A DNA stretch of 64,000 bases from Lyophyllum atratum. Lineage: Eukaryota; Basidiomycota; Agaricomycetes; Agaricales; Lyophyllaceae. How positions within the stretch are numbered: position 1 is the stretch's first letter; each line of letters begins with the position of its first letter. Location of the stretch: assembly GCA_014905825.1 (NCBI GenBank), contig JACGCN010000013.1, forward strand, positions 930,001 to 994,000. The letters run 5' to 3'. This document shows positions 45,527 to 56,065 of the stretch, one piece after another. The position numbers and the translations under genes are program-made. The notes under the pieces are model-generated. The model worked only from the letters and a program-made list of their open reading frames with translations, was not told where the DNA came from and made no database searches.

Positions 45527-46722
45527 CTGGGGGAAAGCGTTTGGTCTTGTTGTTTAAGACCAATTAGGCATTTCGGTGATCAGGAATGAATGCCGACGCT
45601 TTGAGCGCAAGCTTAGAATACTCAACGTAAAAAGTCAAGCTATCCCATTAAAGAGCTGAGCTCACAACAGCCTGACTTATTACGAAAGGCTATCCCCAAA
45701 ACGGAGTGAAAGCTCCACAAAAAGGACCAGCAAAGAGATAGATTAAGGAAACAATGAAAGGGTAAACTAAATAGAAGAAGTACGTGATGAACTAACCCTA
45801 TGAGACCTCTCATAACGTGCCATCGTAGTAGTGACCAGACTAGCTCGTGCCGCAGAAAAGGAGTTGGTAATAAAAAGAGGTAGAATATCGTCAATCTTAC
45901 GCCAATAATCCAGAAAGGCGTCTGACTTCCAGCGACCCTGAGTGCGCACCGTATTGGGGTCAGTACCACGGAGCAAAAGCTCGGTAGCCCCCCCGATGCG
46001 GAAACCATGCCCGGCCATGCGAGGCATCCCTGCTGCCTCCCAAACCGACTCACAGCGACTCAAGAACCCGTCCCGAGTCATAGGCGCCCAACCAGTGGCC
46101 GTAACGAAGGAGAAAAATGGTGCGGTAGAAGGAACGGCCGCGTTGACGAGAAGGTGGTGACGCAAAGCGGTGATAGGATCGGAAGGGTCGTCTATGGCGG
46201 TAATGATGATCTTCGCGCCATCCTTCTTAGTAGTCTTGGTCCACGGGACCTGGAAAGAAGCGGACGAGACGGTTGCAGACGCCTTGAACGTAACGGGGGA
46301 AGACCGGGAAACATGCTTCTCTGGATCAAAAGTACCTAGAAATTATTGATAAGTTATCCGAGGCAGCAGTAGCCCAAAAGTTAAGGCACCTATAGACGGG
46401 ATAATAAGTTCCCCAAGGCGGCAGCAACCCCAGAACGCGACGCATGCCACCGCCCAAACCGCACAATCGAAGGTGTCGGTCAAATCGAGGCCCACGGCCA
46501 GCGCGTGCATGTGCTCAATAGTGACAGGAGGTCGCTTGGCGCGTTTCGAAGTATCCGGGACCAACTTCGCTATCCCCTGCCGAACTCCACGCAGGAGACT
46601 ACCCCCATTCCAAACGGCGCCATTGACATCATGCCAGAAATGGAGCCTTACAATAGGAGGCTTAAATAGGGTGTTGACAGACTCGGATAATACGCGACAT
46701 CTTCGAATTTGTCTTTGTGGCA
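45527..46722 (-). mobile_element. Crypton-like tyrosine-recombinase insertion in the NLR
   Basis: A segment of about 1,196 bp interrupts the NACHT domain. Joining the flanks (…ACATACC with TGGAAGCC…) gives DIETYL-EAKLPKL in frame, the usual sequence of this NLR family, so the insertion is clean. A TG dinucleotide is ambiguous at the borders. The ends show no terminal inverted repeat, as expected for Cryptons. Inside is a two-exon tyrosine-recombinase frame (46722 down to the stop at 45767) in the same orientation as the NLR. Visible features are SKRAKRPPVTIEHMHAL, FWGCCRLGELIIPS (box with catalytic Arg), PWTKTTKKDG (Lys), GHGFRIGGATELLLRG (H-x-x-R), and TQGRWKSDAFLDYWRK (Trp and nucleophile Tyr). 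The N-terminal part of a full-length recombinase appears to be missing. Confidence 0.82.
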
Positions 46723-48526
46723 GGTATGTCTCGATGTCTGACTTCGCCTCCTCGATCGGCACGTCTTGGAGGCGGCAGACAGCCTCAGACGTGAATGCCT
46801 GGCAGAGCTTAGCGAGTTCAGGATCTGACCGGCTGGTCACGAGAAACTTGAGACCTCGTGGATCATTTTCGTTAATTGCGATGAGTAGGTCGCGTAGAAA
46901 AGCTGACCCTCCGCCGCCGCCGATTTCATCAAGAGCATCAATGATAATGAGGTATTGCGGGAGTTCTGGACCGCGTGTGGCTTCGGACTGCTGCCAAGGT
47001 GCGAAAAGAAGATCCTTCAGCTGGGTAGGGACATCGTAATTGACGGCGTCGAATTTGTCAGCAACATATAAGGCGTCTGCATACAATTTGCATTTACGAG
47101 CGAGGTGGTAGGCGATGGTGGGCAGGATACGGGTCTGTTCTTGTGTTTCTTCAAATTGTCGCGAGCAGAGAAAGCTGCCGCCTAAGACGGTATGTTGGTT
47201 GGCATTGCCACCCTTCTCGATCTGTTTGGCTAGAGTATACGCAATGGTGGTTTTTCCGGAGCCAGCTTGTCCAGTCAGCCAAAAGACACGCGCGCTATCC
47301 GAAGAGGGATCATTGGCCCACTTGTTTATATCTTCTAGTATCTTGACGCGCGTGTTGGGTGTACACTCTTCACGCTTCAACACCTGATGATCGAGAACGG
47401 TTCTGTGGTCAGCCTTCTCGGAGGGACGCAGAGTTCTCAGGGCCGCTTTCTGTTTGATCGTTCAGTGTCGGTCACAAGCCAGGAAACTGACATACTCGCC
47501 TTGGTATCGTCATATATCGCGTTCGCCTTCTCCTGGATGCTGTTCGCCATTTCGAGCTGGGAATGAACAATGAGCAAATACATGACCTGAGATGAATACA
47601 AAAGTATGCACCTGGAAGGACGTCGTAGCGCCATTTATACGTTGAAAAATTTGCCGGATCATCTTCTGGTGTTCTTCATGGTCCAGCGTCCGTATGGCCA
47701 ACGATTTACGAGCCAAATCCTCTAACTTCTTCATTTCTTCCTGGAGGATCCTAGACCGCGCTGTGGTCATTGTGATTTGCCATCTGGCGCTGGGAGGACG
47801 ACGTACCGTGTGAGTTTCTCCATCTCCTGTCCGACGGCCTTCGGAACGCCGATAGCTACAGTCCTCTCCACAGCCAGGAGTCTGTTGGCCGTGTCTTCGA
47901 GATGTTGTAAAAGCTCGTCCTTGTTGTCTCCAACCGCCTGAGATAATATGATGGTGGTTAGCCAGTGCCCGCGGTACAGAGACGAGAACCCACATCTTTT
48001 ATCTCGATGATCACCTTAGCAACGGAGAATGCCACCTTCACTGGATTGTTATCAACACAACCTGGCACCTTCTTGAGGAGCGTTTGCGTAAACCGCGCAG
48101 CCACTCCAAGACCCTCTTTTACAGTCACCTTCGGATCCGAGCCCTGAGTTTGAGAGCCTGGTTGTGCAGTAGGAATCAAAGTAAGGCTGCTGCTAGCCCT
48201 CCGAGAAAGGAAACCAGGATGGTGGAGAGTACATACCCTGATGCAAGGTAGCATTGCCGCCTGGAGAGAGGTTGAATCGTCGTCGATAACATTGAGATGG
48301 AGGCAATAAACTTACCAGGGGCTGTTGGCTCTACAGTTCCTGCGTTGTTTTCTGGGAAAGAATCGTGAACGCCAGAAACAGAGGAGAGAGAAACCTGAGC
48401 CGAATTCGACTGGCTGGCCGAGGCGTTGGCTGACTTAGGTCGCTCAATCAGGTTCCGCAAGAACTTGAAACTTGCTGCGCCTCCGCCTTTCTTTTTTGAT
48501 TCCTTTGCTGCGTTGCACGAGGCCAT
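45767..48526 (-). CDS. NACHT NLR N-terminus fused in frame to a tyrosine recombinase
   Basis: Starts MASCNAAKESKKKGGGAASF. Short exons encode a helical N-terminus (KVTVKEGLGVAARFTQTLLK, DKDELLQHLEDTANRLLAVE-like, EEMKKLEDLARKSLAIRT). The linker LKREECTPNTRVKILEDI leads to the NACHT P-loop (VFWLTGQAGSGKTTIAYTLA), then Walker B YLIIIDALDEIG, and FLVTSRSDPELAKL. After DIETYL the frame passes at 46722/46723 into inserted DNA and continues through the recombinase. A 56-nt intron (about 46335-46390) falls within the recombinase, and the stop is at 45767. No stop intervenes, so a NACHT-recombinase chimera of about 750 residues could be made. Whether it is expressed is unknown. The original gene would have continued into the WD40 half at 42217-45526. 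The start codon lies 155 bp from the right direct repeat. Confidence 0.7.
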
Positions 48527-48680
48527 GGAGATGAGAGCGAGAGGCTAGAATGAGGCAAGAAGCAAGGTAGCCGTAGGGTGCCTATTAGCCTTGTCATGGC
48601 GTGGAGTCGCACAGCCATTGCGGTGGTTTGGACTTGAACAGTGACAGGCGACATGTCAAATGATCTCTGATCAGTGATCA

Positions 48681-49124
48681 CGTTCGTCCTGCTGACACAG
48701 CGTCTCGACGATGCCGTGTTTTCGGAGGACGTACCCGTGCGGCCGATGTCTTTGCTTTCGGAGGCGGAGAGGAGGGGTATGGGGTATCATAATCAATTCT
48801 TTGTTAATAAAGGGAAGGGAGAGGGAGAGGACGAGGCAGGTTTGAAGGAGCAGGTGGAGAAGAAGCCTGCTAGGAGGCCGAAGTCAGTGTCGGTGCCGAC
48901 GCCACCCAAGAACAGAGTGGGGAAGGGGAGGGGTGAGATCCTGGTGCCGAAGCCGGTGGCTCCAGTGCCGTTCCCCGCGATTAAGGTATGGCACTTTAAC
49001 ATTTGGAGTCCTGGATGTGTACTTATTGATGTTGGACGTGACAGGACCAGTTTGCTATAGATCTAAGAACAGCGGCCTCACGACAAAGTTCAGGGATTAT
49101 TCGAATTCGACGTTTCGACTGTAA
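48681..49124 (+). pseudogene. Duplicated 3' fragment of the 37694 gene
   Basis: It encodes the last part of the 37694 protein: VFSEDVPVRPMSLLSEAERR, GYHNQFFVNKGKGEGEDEA, PKSVSVPTPPKNRVGKGRGE and PFPAIK. An intron follows, ending CTAAG in place of CTATAG, and then the last exon NSGLTTKFRDYSNSTFRL-stop. The N-terminal two-thirds are missing, so it is a truncated copy. The open frame is retained, which leaves the possibility of a short expressed peptide. Confidence 0.75.
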
Positions 49125-49410
49125 CCCGCCACGCTCCTCCCTCCTCTATCTTTATTTTTATGTGCACTTTAGACAATTATATGATCGGGTATTTGTTTCC
49201 TCTGTACGCTATTACTTGTACGATTGCGACCCTCCCCGAGTGCTTTTATATCCGATACGCTCATGGTCTCTTCTAGTCATGATAAACATTCCTAATAATC
49301 TGTTAGACCTACTTTACGAGCCAAGCTGAGTCTTTCTATCGACATCTTTTTTGTTCCTGTTGCCTCTGTTATCTATGTACGAATTTCGAAATGATCACTT
49401 TTGAGAATAT
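48681..49410 (+). repeat. Right copy of the ~730-bp direct repeat
   Basis: It matches 38794-39527 in the same orientation. A small deletion near the 5' end removes about 20 bases relative to the left copy, and point differences are scattered throughout. Together with the left copy it brackets about 9.15 kb holding the DUF4139 gene and the NLR. Confidence 0.9.
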
Positions 49411-49775
49411 TCAAACCCAGATCCTTGCGGTCTTCACTCTCCGTGGTACCAGCGTCGTAGTCGAGGCTAGCAACGATCTGGCAACGATACACTATCACTA
49501 TCACTATGCATTCAAGTTAAAGCGGCTTCATAATCTGAACTCGGTAGAGCGAAGAAGATGGGAAGGCACAGCCTGACGTGTGTCCTTGACCGCGACCATC
49601 AAACGTGTGCTGGTCACGGTCATCCGGCATGGCCATGATCACATTTGATCCTTGAAAAAGGCTTGAACCCCAACCCCGCCTCTGTTCTCGGTCGTCCCAC
49701 TACTGTAGGCTGCTGGATCAGCCTTGCCCCATCTTCGCCTCGGACGCTGCGCGCCCTCTGGTCTTTGGAGATTCG
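49125..49775. other. Intergenic, partly repeat flank
   Basis: The first part is the non-coding end of the direct repeat. The remainder leads to the start of the next gene, and I see no other feature. Confidence 0.45.
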
Positions 49776-51015
49776 ATGGCCCCTTCAGGTTACGCTCAAC
49801 TTGATCCGGCGAGACAGAAGAAAGCAATCAGCAGGCCAGGTGCCTTGCACTTGACACTGCCCCTTGTCGAGCGACATTCCTATGCTTATTCCTGTGACTC
49901 CGAGGTGTGTTGTCGTAATGTTTTCTTACTCTTTCCATGGCTGATGTATTTTTTATGTGCAGGAAAACCTGATCACCCTTGCCAGCTCGCGTTACACGAT
50001 TTCGGCTGCGCCGAAAACGAGTGCAAGCATGTACAGCCAGGAGTCTTATCATATCTCTCCGCCTATGTTCTCTGAAACCAGGGTCAATCGAAGGCGGTTT
50101 GGGCTTGCGATGACGCCTTTGGAGGAAGGTCCTTGGAAGCGCGCTGTGCAGCCTCGGAGTGCGGCGGTGAATGTTTTCGTGTTGGATTTGAAGAGCGCTA
50201 CTGTGGATGTGAATCCGTTTTTGGGCTCGGATGAGGAGGGAGAGGATGCTCAATGGGACTTGGAAGAAGCGAGAGAGGGTCAACAAGCCAAGATGGAGGT
50301 GAAGATGGTCATGGAGGAGATGGTCTTACCCGTAATTGGAAGACCTATGGAGGTTGGACCACCTCGGATGATTGAGGAGAAACCCTCGTCAAAGGAAGCT
50401 CATGACGCGAAAAAGAAGAAATCTCGGATGTCCTCAAGGGTGATAGGCAAGATGATTTCTCGACTCTCGGTCCACCCCTCCTCCTCCCGCCCCATCGATA
50501 CCGAAGACCAACCTCTCCTCCCTGCCCTGCCTCCCCAAATCCTCATGACCCTCCCCTCTCCTAGCCTTAGATTCATGGAAAGCTCCCAAGACGCTCCGAG
50601 CACCAAAGACGACCTGCATGCTCTCGCTCTACAGAAACACGAGGCTGTACCCCGGAACCGATCGACGCTCCCCTCGACATGGAAGCCTCGCCGTCCGCCC
50701 TCTCCGCTCCCGAAGGCACTGCGCAAGCAGAATAAACATAAACGCAACGCGACTTCCCTCTCGCACCTTGTCGTTGCGTCGCCCCCGCCCCCACTCCCAC
50801 CTCGTGTCCGCCCAGCCCTTGTCGAACTACCCCTGGACAAGGCTGGGGCGTTCCAGAGTTTCTCGACGCCTTCGAATAGTGCGGCGGACGTGATGTCGCC
50901 CGGACAGGACTGGTCGCGGTGGGATGATATTCGGCTGCGATTGAGGGCAAGGGCGTTGAAGAGTTCGGGATATGCTATACACGATGGGGGTATCATTAGC
51001 CCTACGAGTTCCTAA
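49776..51015 (+). CDS. Low-complexity protein, unknown
   Basis: Exon 1 begins MAPSGYAQLDPARQKKAISR and ends YSCDSE. A 58-nt intron leads to ENLITLASSRYTISAAPKTS. Then come SETRVNRRRFGLAMTPLEEG and VDVNPFLGSDEEGEDAQWDL. A Lys-rich stretch (KKKKSRMSSRVIGKMISRLS) and a Pro/Arg-rich disordered end follow, stopping at GGIISPTSS. About 390 residues. No known domain is recognised. The short MISRLSVHP segment resembles MLSRLSIQP in the next gene, so the two may be distantly related. Confidence 0.6.
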
Positions 51016-51426
51016 TTGTAGATCTCCTTTGGATCGCATATAAATGGGTTTGCCCTGCCAGGGCTCAAGCTCCAAGTCTTGATTGTTTTCTTTGCTCCGT
51101 CCACAACTTGAACTTCCTGTGAAACGCGCAGCTACCTGTCCCTCAGGGTCCAGTGATACTGACATGCGAATCAAGCTCAAGTCTCATCATGATTCATGAT
51201 CATACATATGCATGATGATACAGTAGGCCTAAAATTAGAAACACCATCAACATCGCTTCGCTGTCACCACGGGAACAGAGAGGAACGGGGACGCAACTCC
51301 ACCTAGACGATACAAAAAGGCCATGTTCGAGGACGTGATGCCTTTCAGGACGCTGTGCGATCCCCCGTGAACTGGTTATCCAATTTATCGAGACCGGTCT
51401 CGACACAAGTTCCAACGTTGAACGTT
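51016..51426. other. Intergenic
   Basis: No gene or repeat is seen. Nearby is a small ATCATGATTCATGATCATAC palindrome-rich run (about 51185-51205). Confidence 0.45.
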
Positions 51427-52349
51427 ATGCATTCATCATCCTTGCAATTCCTCATCGAGGTCACCTTCAATCTGACGCTGGTCGAGGATTCTGCGTGGGC
51501 CGTAGGTGGATCATGGAAAAACAACAATGTTCTCCAGGTTCGTTCTTTCAAAGTGATTTTGTCCTTCAACATATATTGACATCCATATAGCTCATCCTGT
51601 CGGCATGCCTGTGGTCCCCAATGATGCTCTCTCGTCTGTCGATCCAACCATTCTCTCCTACACCAGGTGTAGAGACCACCGAGTCCACCTCTGATCCCTC
51701 GCTGGCTCCTCCAAAGCGCGCACCGAGCATCGTACGCGGCCGAGACCTTCCTTTCCCTACTGTACCCCTCCAGCGACGTCGTACATTGCAAGGACTGCCA
51801 TTGAACCCAAGTAACAACGTCTTGTTTCAGCAACGATACTCCTCAGCCGTTCTCCCGACCGTTCCTGCTCCTTCTACAGATACCGAGGTTACTAACGACG
51901 ACGCTCCGAATAGAGGTCGAACCCTCCAGCGCACCCGAGCCACGCGGCCCACTCTTTCCCGAAGTGACTCGCGCACACTGTCCCCAGAGGCCGTCGAGGT
52001 CATCGATCCTCGTTTCTCCAGGCGTATGTCGAGAAACAGCACCCTCCTGCGCGTGCCCCCGTTTCCCCTTCCTCACCGCGTCCTGCACCGGCCCACGTCT
52101 GAGTCTCCGAGCCGCGTGGAGCTGAAGGCATTGCGGCCTGTCTCCAAGCGCTTCTCGTCGATTCCTCCGCCTCTCGCGTTGGAAAACATCTACGCGCAGA
52201 GACTTGACGAAGAGGACGAGGAGGACTCACCGGTTTTGGGAAGGGAGGAGACGAAGCGTCTGTTGCAGCAGCGGCGACCTGTTAATGTTCAGCCGAATGT
52301 CACCCGGGGACGGAGGTGTAGCGTGTCGCGTGCGCCGCAGAATCTGTAG
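51427..52349 (+). CDS. Low-complexity protein, unknown
   Basis: The first ATG in frame gives MHSSSLQFLIEVTFNLTLVE. A 53-nt intron follows NNNVLQ, and the second exon begins LILSACLWSPMMLSRLSIQP. The rest is Ser/Thr/Pro/Arg-rich (TLQRTRATRPTLSRSDSRTL, RRMSRNSTLLRVPPFPLPHR). An acidic patch DEEDEEDSPVLGREE comes near the end, with the stop after SRAPQNL. About 290 residues. No recognised domain. It is convergent with the gene at 52963. Confidence 0.55.
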
Positions 52350-52962
52350 AGGGCTTTTGCTAGGTTGGGATGTACACACTATGGAATATATACCTTGCGG
52401 GACTGGATCCTGCTGTTCAATCGTGGTCTTAAGCATCAAATACTGAGAGGTTGAGCAGGACGGGGCCCAAGGATTTTTGCACTCCATCAGAAGCTGCAGA
52501 TTGTACCAAACCATGAACGGAACTACTCAAGCCCAAATAGCAACGACTGCTTGGTTGTCGTGGGTCGCCTTCCAGGTTACGTACATATTCAAATCGATCC
52601 AAACCTTGGAAGAGTAGGAGCCAAGTGATGATATATAAATTCCTATCATCATCCCTATGCAAGACGATCCTAGTATGTACAGAAATAATTATCTACGACC
52701 GCATAGTCTCGTATATCAAGTAGACATATCGGCGCCACGTAGATATGTGGAAGATGCGAATAATGAAGGATGCAGTATGAGTGAGTCTATGAAGTGCAAT
52801 ATGCCCAGCAAGCCAGTGCACGTTTCTATCTAGCAAGAAAACAAGGGTGAAGCGAATGAACAAAAAAGCAGGCATAGATAGCAAGCAACCAAGAGAGTGA
52901 CCAAATTGAAAGAGACCGTGTAGACGTAGCCGCGAAAACAAAGAGGTTGGATCAAACGAATA
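52350..52962. other. Intergenic between convergent genes
   Basis: 3' flanks of two convergent genes. Nothing recognisable. Confidence 0.45.
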
Positions 52963-55900
52963 TCAAAACCTGTTCCAGCTCCGTCCAGGAGCAGCACCTA
53001 CGAAACCATCTGGGATTTTAGGAACCGGAGGGACTTTCTCCCTCCCACCATCCCCATACATATCCTCCACCCGCTGCACGAACCGCTGCCTCGCCTCTTC
53101 GCTCTTCTCAGGGTCCAACACACTCACGCGGCTGTAAATGCTTCCACTCCAGCGACTGTTCCTATCCCCACCTCCCTCCTCCGTCGACGATTTCCTCCCC
53201 GTCGCTTCCTCTCCCTCATCCTCATAATGATCCTCCGAGTCCGAATTGCCAGAAAGCCTGTTCCTGATCGCCTCAAACGAGTGACTCCGACCCAAGGCCT
53301 TCCCGCCCTGCTGCTGCTGGGCCCGACTCCCCACCCGCGCCTCCTCGAAACGGTCAAGGACATCCCGCATGTCCTCCTCGTCCTGGTCATCATACCCCAA
53401 ATCCTCCCAGCCCCCGTCTGAGGGCTCAACAACGTCAATAGCCGGACCCGCCTCACTGTGCGAGTCCCAATCCCGCATCATGCTCGTACGCTCAGCCCTG
53501 CTGTGATCAGCCTGACCTGGCGGAAGGGGTAACCCATACAGCTCCCTGTACCGGGGCACCTTGACTCTCGCCTCGAGCCCTTGCCCCACACCTGCTTGCA
53601 TCGCACTCGGTAAAATGGGGCGAGCAGGAAAGGGTGCCTCGCGCCCACGCTGGATGCTCGGGATAGCCTGTGTGTAGAGCCCCTGCTCCGGCGTGCGACT
53701 CTGCGCAATGCTCCCCACACTGCCTCCGCCGGGGCGGTCCTGCGTCCGCGACTGTGTACCGGTGGGTGCGACGCTTCGAAGGGGCGGGACGCTTGGGAGT
53801 GGTCCTGCGGGCGGGGGGCTGGGAGGGGGGATGTCGTAGTAGGCGAGGACGTTTGGGGCGGGGAGGCCTGGAGAGGCGTGGGGGGATGGAACGATGTAAG
53901 CGGAGGAGGGGATGATGGTTAGGGCGGGGCGGTCTGCGGCTTGACGGCTTGGTGAGCGGAGGAGGGGGGAGGGGCTACGGGGGACTGGGCTAGGGCTGGG
54001 ATTGGGACTGAGGCTGGGGGTCGTACGGGGGCCGAAGCCGTCGGTGGGGGCGAAGCGGGGGCGGAGGCGGGGGGAGGGTGCGGCTGAGCTGGTGGGGGAG
54101 GGGGAGGTGGCTTGCAGGAATTGGGATCCGGGGACCTTCAGTCCGGGAGCTGGGGATGGGTTACGGGAGGTTGGGATTACGGGGGGTGAGAGTGCATCAG
54201 GTGAGTTTGGGGGCGATTGCTGTCTTGAAGAGGGTACAGCGTAGCTGTCCGGGAGTGGGTAGCCTTTGCGAGTCGGTGACGACGATGTGGTGTGCGTAAG
54301 AGGGAGCGATATGGACGGGAATTCTCTGGTAGGTGATACTGGGGAGGTCGCAGCAGATTGTGGGAGGGGAACTTGGGATGCGGAGGTGATAGTCGAGTAG
54401 CTTCCGTTGCCATGGCCATGCGAGCTTTCTGGTCTAAAAAATTGAACCCCTTGGCGTTTGGAATGCGAGGTACTCGAGGAACGTGAAACTGATCCTCCCG
54501 ATTCTGCTGAGTCACCGGACTCGCGATTGGCAGTCCTAAAAACAGTTGGTGATGTGGACGAGTAGAGTGGCGCTGTCGCGAAAGCAGGTAAAGAAGGAGA
54601 GGTGACTAGAGGAGGCATGTGCGGAGGATCTGTTGATGTGGGGCTGCTGTGGCCTAAGGGTGTGCTGACGCTCACTGGCAGTGAAGGCGGGGGAGGTGCT
54701 ACGGCACTAGCGAATCTCGACGCAATGGGAAGGGATACGGGTTCTTTCGGGATGACCAGAGTTGGCATTGCTGGAATTTCCTCTTGGCGTAGATTCGCCT
54801 TAGACTGCTTGGAGCCGAGGCTAAAGAATCGGGACCTCGACTTCGACTTCCCAGACGTTGAAGATAAGTAGCCTGAGTCCGTCTCATAGCCAGCGTCACC
54901 AGAGGGTTTCGACTTGGACTTGGACTTTGACCCTTTCGCGGGGGTGCTGTCTGTCTCGTAACCTGTGGTGTACCCGTCCTTGTCCTCGGTGTCCCCCTTT
55001 TTAGATCTCCCCATACTCTTCTTCCGCTTCTTCTCCTCCTCTTTTTCTTTCTTTTCTCGCAGCTTCTCCTCCTTGGCACGAATTTTAGCTTCTTTCGCAC
55101 GTTCCTTCTTGTCGGCCTCGACATCCATGCCGCCAGCCGTCTCCTTCACTCCACCCTTCTTCTTATCCTTGTCCTTCTTCTTCCCAACATCGCTCATGTA
55201 ACCTCCATCGCTTTCATAACCATCCCCCCTCTTCTTTCGCAGTTTCCCTCGGGTGGGCGTGATTGGTGTGACGGGTCGGGGTGGTATGGGTATATCCGGG
55301 AAACCCTGTGTTACCCCAGCTGATGGTCGGGTCGGCATATCGACGGATGTGTCGAAACGGATATGACCTTCTGGTACTGGGAAGATATTCTTATCAGGTG
55401 GTTGGGCGGATTTAAGGTTAGAGGAGACGTGTGAAGAGGAGGAGGTTGAAGGAAATCGCCCTGAGATTGGAGATTCGTCAGAAGTTGCTGTGGATCCGTA
55501 TGTGAGCGCCGGGGAGGGCTGGTCCTAGGAAGGAGTTGGTCAGCAAGGTCGATTTAACTGAGGCCGACAGGAGAAACACATGTGGGAGAAGTATGTATGC
55601 GCGAGCATAAAGCAGAACGTAAGATTGAGCCAAAGTAACTGGTATGAGTTCAACCTGACGTGCAACAGGATACTGTTCGGAAGGCAAAGGCAGATATACT
55701 TCTTGCCCAAAGCTCTATGACCAAGTGAATGCTGCAGACCTCCTGAAGAGCGTAACGCGCACGCACAAAGGCCTTGAGCCAAACGACCGGTAGATTGAAA
55801 GGAAATGCTAGCGAAATATAAAACCAAAGGTGAACCATACCTCTTCCTCTTCCTCTGACAAGGCATTATTGAACATCCAGTTTGCGACTGTGCTATTGGT

Positions 55901-56065
55901 CCCAATCCCCAGCTCGAGGGCCGCATCGAGCACAGACGCACGAAGGGCGTTGGATTCGCGTTTAACCGGGGCCGCAGCACCTGTAGAAGAGGTTGGCGAC
56001 GATGACGAGGGCGCAGACCTCGGTGTCGGAGCCTGAGGGCGCGGAAATGTGAAATTGGAGTCCAT
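52963..56065 (-). CDS. Large low-complexity protein, unknown, with GYxxD repeats
   Basis: Starts MDSNFTFPRPQAPTPRSAPS. The N-terminal module NALRASVLDAALELG and STVANWMFNNALSEEEEE matches the start of the 37694 protein. A long intron of about 310 nt then leads to DQPSPALTYGSTATSDESPI. The main exon has GYESDGGYMSDVG, a Lys/Glu-rich coiled-coil-like stretch (AKEEKLREKKEKEEEKKRKK), and more GY-D units (GYTTGYETDS, GYETDSGYLSS). It continues as a long Ser/Pro-rich disordered part. A conserved-looking end follows: SVLDPEKSEEARQRFVQRVE, PKIPDGFVGAAPGRSWNRF-stop. About 900 residues. No catalytic domain is recognised; a scaffold role would be a guess. Confidence 0.65.

Noticed and set aside
39122..49960. 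One giant intron linking the 37694 gene to the 49776 gene across the NLR block
   Set aside because: It was considered because of the direct repeats, but each copy has its own conserved last exon and stop, so the 37694 gene is complete.
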